Positions 22,526-25,393 of a DNA stretch of 25,393 bases are shown one piece after another. The stretch's first letter is position 1. Every line of letters begins with the position of its first letter. Both the position numbers and the translations under genes were made by a program. Under the pieces are notes generated by a model. The model did no database searches and had not been told where the DNA came from. It worked only from the letters and a program-made list of their open reading frames with translations. Source of the DNA: JBNJGT01 sp051819765 (GTDB lineage Archaea > Nanobdellota > Nanobdellia > Woesearchaeales > JACJVW01); NCBI GenBank assembly GCA_051819765.1, contig JBNJGT010000019.1, forward strand, positions 1 to 25,393, written 5' to 3'.

Positions 22526-24346
22526 ATGCGAGTAGAACTTCTCCTCCCTGCGGGTGATGAACTCAGTTTGCGGGCAGCTGTGGCAAATGGGGCTGACGCG
22601 GTCTACTTTGGGGCAGGCCAGTTCAATGCCAGACGAAAGGCCCAGAACTTTGAAAACCCTCGCACGGTCATCGAGTATTGCCATCGGCATAATGTGAAAG
22701 CCTATCTTGCCGTGAACACGCTTATCAAGAACAGTGAGCTCCCAGATTTTCTGGGACTCATCAGACACGCTTCTGACGCTGATGCCTTGATCATCCAGGA
22801 CCCTTGTCTCATTCCATTGATACGTAAGCATGTGGATACATCAATCCATATCTCTACCCAGGCAACCATCACTGCAACTCAGGGTATCCCTTCGGGCGCA
22901 GACCGGATAATCCTGCCACGGGAACTGACACTGGATGAGGTCAAGGGGTTCACTCAGGTTATTGAGACTGAAGTCTTTGTGCATGGGGCACTGTGTATCT
23001 CATACAGTGGGCAGTGTCTGTTCTCTTCTCTTGTTGGGGGACGTTCAGGGAACCGCGGGCTTTGTGCTCAACCGTGTCGGAAACGCTATAACAATAGGTA
23101 TGTTCTGAGCACGAAGGATTTGTGCCTCCTCGAACGGTTGCCGGACCTCATTGAGGCGGGTGTGGCAAGCCTTAAGGTGGAGGGTCGTCTGCGAAATCAC
23201 AAGTATGTTGGAACCGTTGCCCGGATCTATCGGAAATATATTGATCAGTATTATGAGGGTCAGTTTCATGTCCGCCACCAGGACCTAGAAGACCTCAAGC
23301 TTGCGTTCAATCGTGACTTCACTGAAGGGTTCATGTTTGAGGATAGTATCACCAATCCGAAATCAACAACAAATAAAGGGCTTTATCTGGGAAAACTGAA
23401 GGAAAATAGACTCAGACTCAGGCATGAGCTCAGTGTAGGGGATGGGATAGCTCTCTGGAGAGATGAACGTGAAGGCTTTGCGATCAAAGATATCAGGACT
23501 GAAAAGGGCATCGTACAGCACGCAAAAGAAGGAGATATCATTGTACTTGAAGGAGAAGACTATACCCCTGTCTATAAGACATCAACGCATAAGGAGGTCA
23601 TGCTAGGGGCAGTTCCCAAAAAAGCTGTTTCTTGTGCGACTCCTCAGTCTCTTCGACTGCCAAAGACGATAAATCGGGATAAGCCATCCCTCTTTTGCTC
23701 CGTCGGTACGGAAAAGCACCTTGGCAAGGCACAGGATGCAGATATCCTGTATGTTCCCCCTGCTCTTTATGCAAAAGCAACATCACTTGGAAAACCAGTC
23801 TTTGTACAAACACCGGTCATCGTCTCGACTAGTCAGGCTGAGCAGGTGAGACGAGAGATCAATCGCCTGGACCCGGATGGGGTGTTGGTTTCTAATCGGG
23901 CCTTTCTTGATCTGCCGTATCCTAAACACATTGATTTTCACTTGAATTGTTCCAATGATATCGCTGTCGGGTGCTATCAGGAGATGGGGATACCGGTTAT
24001 GTCACTGGAGCTCACTTCTGAGGAGTTGAGGGATCTTGAGAATAAGAATTTCATAGTTTTTGCTCATGGGCCGGTACCACTCATGTTCATGAAAGAACCC
24101 CTAAGGGCACCTGAACTTATTGATGATATGGGCCGTCATTTCAAGGTAGATAGGGGGTGCCTGTTGAACAATAAACCTCTTGGCCTTTTTGAGAAGATTG
24201 CTGATCTGGTCCGGTATGGCATCAAATACTTTCGGGTTGACGACCCTGCGAAAATAAAGCTATATCGGGATATATTAGACAATAAGCCTGTCACGTACAA
24301 AGCAAAGGGGTATACTCGGGGTCACTATGAGCGTGGGGTCTATTGA
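22526..24346 (+). CDS. U32-family protein (RlhA/TrhP-like RNA hydroxylation family)
   Basis: This 606-aa protein carries the U32 'peptidase' signature. The N-terminus MRVELLLPAGDELSLRAAVA and GADAVYFGAGQFNARRKAQN is diagnostic. The EVFVHGALCISYSGQC block and GGRSGNRGLCAQPCRKRY contain Cys157, Cys164, Cys180 and Cys184. SLKVEGRLRNHKYV follows. Despite the name, characterised members (RlhA on 23S rRNA, TrhP on tRNA U34) are prephenate-dependent, Fe-S-linked RNA hydroxylation factors. The Cys cluster here fits that. Length is closer to RlhA than to the shorter TrhP; the C-terminal ~250 residues repeat a barrel-like half (DFHLNCSNDIAVGCYQEMGI). RNA target not assignable. Confidence 0.88.
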   Translation: MRVELLLPAGDELSLRAAVANGADAVYFGAGQFNARRKAQNFENPRTVIEYCHRHNVKAYLAVNTLIKNSELPDFLGLIRHASDADALIIQDPCLIPLIRKHVDTSIHISTQATITATQGIPSGADRIILPRELTLDEVKGFTQVIETEVFVHGALCISYSGQCLFSSLVGGRSGNRGLCAQPCRKRYNNRYVLSTKDLCLLERLPDLIEAGVASLKVEGRLRNHKYVGTVARIYRKYIDQYYEGQFHVRHQDLEDLKLAFNRDFTEGFMFEDSITNPKSTTNKGLYLGKLKENRLRLRHELSVGDGIALWRDEREGFAIKDIRTEKGIVQHAKEGDIIVLEGEDYTPVYKTSTHKEVMLGAVPKKAVSCATPQSLRLPKTINRDKPSLFCSVGTEKHLGKAQDADILYVPPALYAKATSLGKPVFVQTPVIVSTSQAEQVRREINRLDPDGVLVSNRAFLDLPYPKHIDFHLNCSNDIAVGCYQEMGIPVMSLELTSEELRDLENKNFIVFAHGPVPLMFMKEPLRAPELIDDMGRHFKVDRGCLLNNKPLGLFEKIADLVRYGIKYFRVDDPAKIKLYRDILDNKPVTYKAKGYTRGHYERGVY

Positions 24347-24418
24347 TTCGCCCGCAGGGGTCTGTGATGCCCATTTGATGGAGAAGATCTGGCGGAGCCA
24401 CTGGACAGAAATATGGGA

Positions 24419-24538
24419 CGCCGAGGCTGGGATTTGAACCCAGAAGACCCGAAGGTCACAGGATGTCTGCACTGCACGGTATCTTAAGGACACCAGCCCT
24501 TAGCAATCCTGCGCAGTACCATGTTGTGCCACCTCGGC
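24419..24538 (-). tRNA. tRNA-Ser (GCU) with 36-nt intron
   Basis: The 120-nt gene has acceptor GCCGAGG/CCTCGGC and discriminator G, typical of tRNA-Ser. The anticodon stem is CAGGA/TCCTG with loop TTGCTAA and anticodon GCT at 24502-24504. A class II variable arm (GACC-TTCG-GGTC) and a T-arm CTGGG-TTCAAAT-CCCAG complete it. The 36-nt intron (24465-24500) is at the canonical 37/38 position; the mature length is 84. CCA is not encoded. A CTTTAAAAA box on the minus strand (24566-24575) lies ~30 nt upstream, overlapping the stop of the 259-aa gene. Confidence 0.93.
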
Positions 24539-24569
24539 AGGATAGCATGAGGGAAAAGGTGCGGGATTT

Positions 24570-25349
24570 TTAAAGGTTTCCCATATTATCTTGTACCCCC
24601 TTGATCCGGGAATACAGTGTTTTCTCCTGTTGGATATCCTGGCGAAGGTGCCGCTGGATTTTTTCCTTTATCTTGTGCAACGTGGGCTGTGCATCCGTAG
24701 GTGCCGTTTTCATGAGCACTGAGATTTCATGAATCAGATCGCTTTCCTCCAGCTCGACACCCACTGCCATATCGAGGATTGCCTGGAACTCACGTAACAA
24801 GAGCCCGCCCAACTTTAGTAGCTTATCCTTTAGCTCAGAACTGGTGACATCCAAAGAGTTGATCTCCTCATATAATCTTTTTTCCGATTCCTCTAGGGCA
24901 ATCTCTTCTGATGATATATGCAGCGCTGAGGTTGGAAACAGCTTGTTTTTTAAGATCCAAGCGATGGGTCGTTTGTCATGCACCAACTGCTCCTCTTCGC
25001 AGGTCTCTTTACGGATATTGCGGATAAGCACCGCAAGATCCTGCTCGAACTCATGGCGAATATGGGATGCAGTTTTCTTATCAAGGAGATGGGACATCAA
25101 AAAGGTGCTTATCATCTCCTGGAGGATTTCCACTTTCTGCTCTTCGTCCTTCTGTGCAAAGGCCTTGACACTCTCAAGGATATCATTGAGCAATTTGTCC
25201 ACAACTTCCTCAAACTGCGGCAGACAGCTGAAATCCCCAGCATGCAGCTGATGCATTAACCGGTGCAATTCCTTTTCCTGACATTGTGAATCCACTAACC
25301 GTAATCCGATCAGGGAACTGAAGACCTCAAGGGAAACTTTTTGTACCAT
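24570..25349 (-). CDS. Hypothetical helical protein, 259 aa
   Basis: I do not recognise a family. The sequence is acidic and predicted all-helical, with long amphipathic stretches (KLLNDILESVKAFAQKDEEQ, EESEKRLYEEINSLD, LKDKLLKLGGLLLREFQAIL) and no TM or signal peptide. A coiled-coil or helical-bundle scaffold is plausible. Four Cys are scattered and do not form a metal motif. The ATG at 25349 follows a CTTATATAG box (25371-25380, minus) by ~23 nt, so the transcript is leaderless. The gene end overlaps the tRNA-Ser promoter, and no functional partner is visible. Confidence 0.7.
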   Translation of the reverse strand: MVQKVSLEVFSSLIGLRLVDSQCQEKELHRLMHQLHAGDFSCLPQFEEVVDKLLNDILESVKAFAQKDEEQKVEILQEMISTFLMSHLLDKKTASHIRHEFEQDLAVLIRNIRKETCEEEQLVHDKRPIAWILKNKLFPTSALHISSEEIALEESEKRLYEEINSLDVTSSELKDKLLKLGGLLLREFQAILDMAVGVELEESDLIHEISVLMKTAPTDAQPTLHKIKEKIQRHLRQDIQQEKTLYSRIKGVQDNMGNL

Positions 25350-25370
25350 ATCTATGGCATGGATTAGAAC

Positions 25371-25380
25371 CTATATAAGA
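25371..25380 (-). promoter_or_regulatory. TATA box of the 259-aa gene
   Basis: On the minus strand this reads TCTTATATAG, ~22 nt before the ATG at 25349. Confidence 0.55.
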
Positions 25381-25393
25381 TTTTGCAAAATTT

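Overview
This window reads as a genome fragment of an archaeon. The evidence is an aRF1-type release factor with NIKS and GGQ motifs, an archaellum motor block (ArlH, ArlI, ArlJ), a Lon/LonB-type protease, two tRNA genes split by introns at the canonical 37/38 site, and TATA boxes about 23-30 nt upstream of many start codons, which implies mostly leaderless transcripts. The Cys-rich surface-protein motif, the doubled helix-turn-helix regulator and the small gene sizes fit a DPANN lineage (Woesearchaeota/Pacearchaeota-like). That placement is inference.

Layout. 1-985 (minus): a small HTH regulator overlaps by ATGA the start of a secreted protein that runs off the window. 986-1286: a regulatory region with a duplicated TATA-plus-palindrome module and a 48-bp tandem duplication. 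1287-3837: an Lrp/AsnC-type regulator (minus), diverging across a perfectly palindromic TATA box from an unknown 193-aa gene, then three small membrane-protein genes (PLDc_N-PspC, a two-TM protein, DUF378). 3846-7540: maf (minus), diverging from an MTA/SAH-type deaminase, then aRF1 and a SprT-like zinc metalloprotein that overlap by one base. 7515-11545 (minus): a winged-helix regulator overlapping by ATGA a 1157-aa surface protein with Ig/cadherin-like ectodomains, one TM helix and a large basic cytoplasmic domain. 11678-12265 (minus): a two-domain winged-helix regulator, divergent from the archaellum-like operon arlF/G-like, arlH, arlI, arlJ (12421-16980). 17036-19936: a large, atypical Lon-like protease with its own promoter. 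19953-20042 (minus): tRNA-Ile(GAU) with a 16-nt intron. 20043-20505: mostly intergenic, one doubtful small ORF. 20506-22452 (minus): a secreted transglutaminase-like protein, divergent from a U32-family protein (22526-24346). 24419-24538 (minus): tRNA-Ser(GCU) with a 36-nt intron. 24570-25349 (minus): an unknown helical protein.

How it fits together. Two themes recur. The first is cell-envelope output: surface proteins, transglutaminase, PspC-type membrane proteins and the archaellum-like motor. These are placed next to DNA-binding regulators, and twice the regulator is fused to the surface gene by an ATGA overlap. The second is translation and RNA-related housekeeping: aRF1, U32 and the tRNAs.

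The observations I would re-examine first are: the Lon-like protein, whose Ser/Lys dyad is intact but whose Walker B Glu is replaced and whose LonB-type membrane insertion is replaced by a long soluble insert; the regulator/surface-protein pairs; the duplicated promoter-operator whose downstream gene has no standard start codon; and the reduced motor operon without visible arlCDE or archaellin. I did not find a clear new defence or mobile system: there is no CRISPR array, transposase or integrase.
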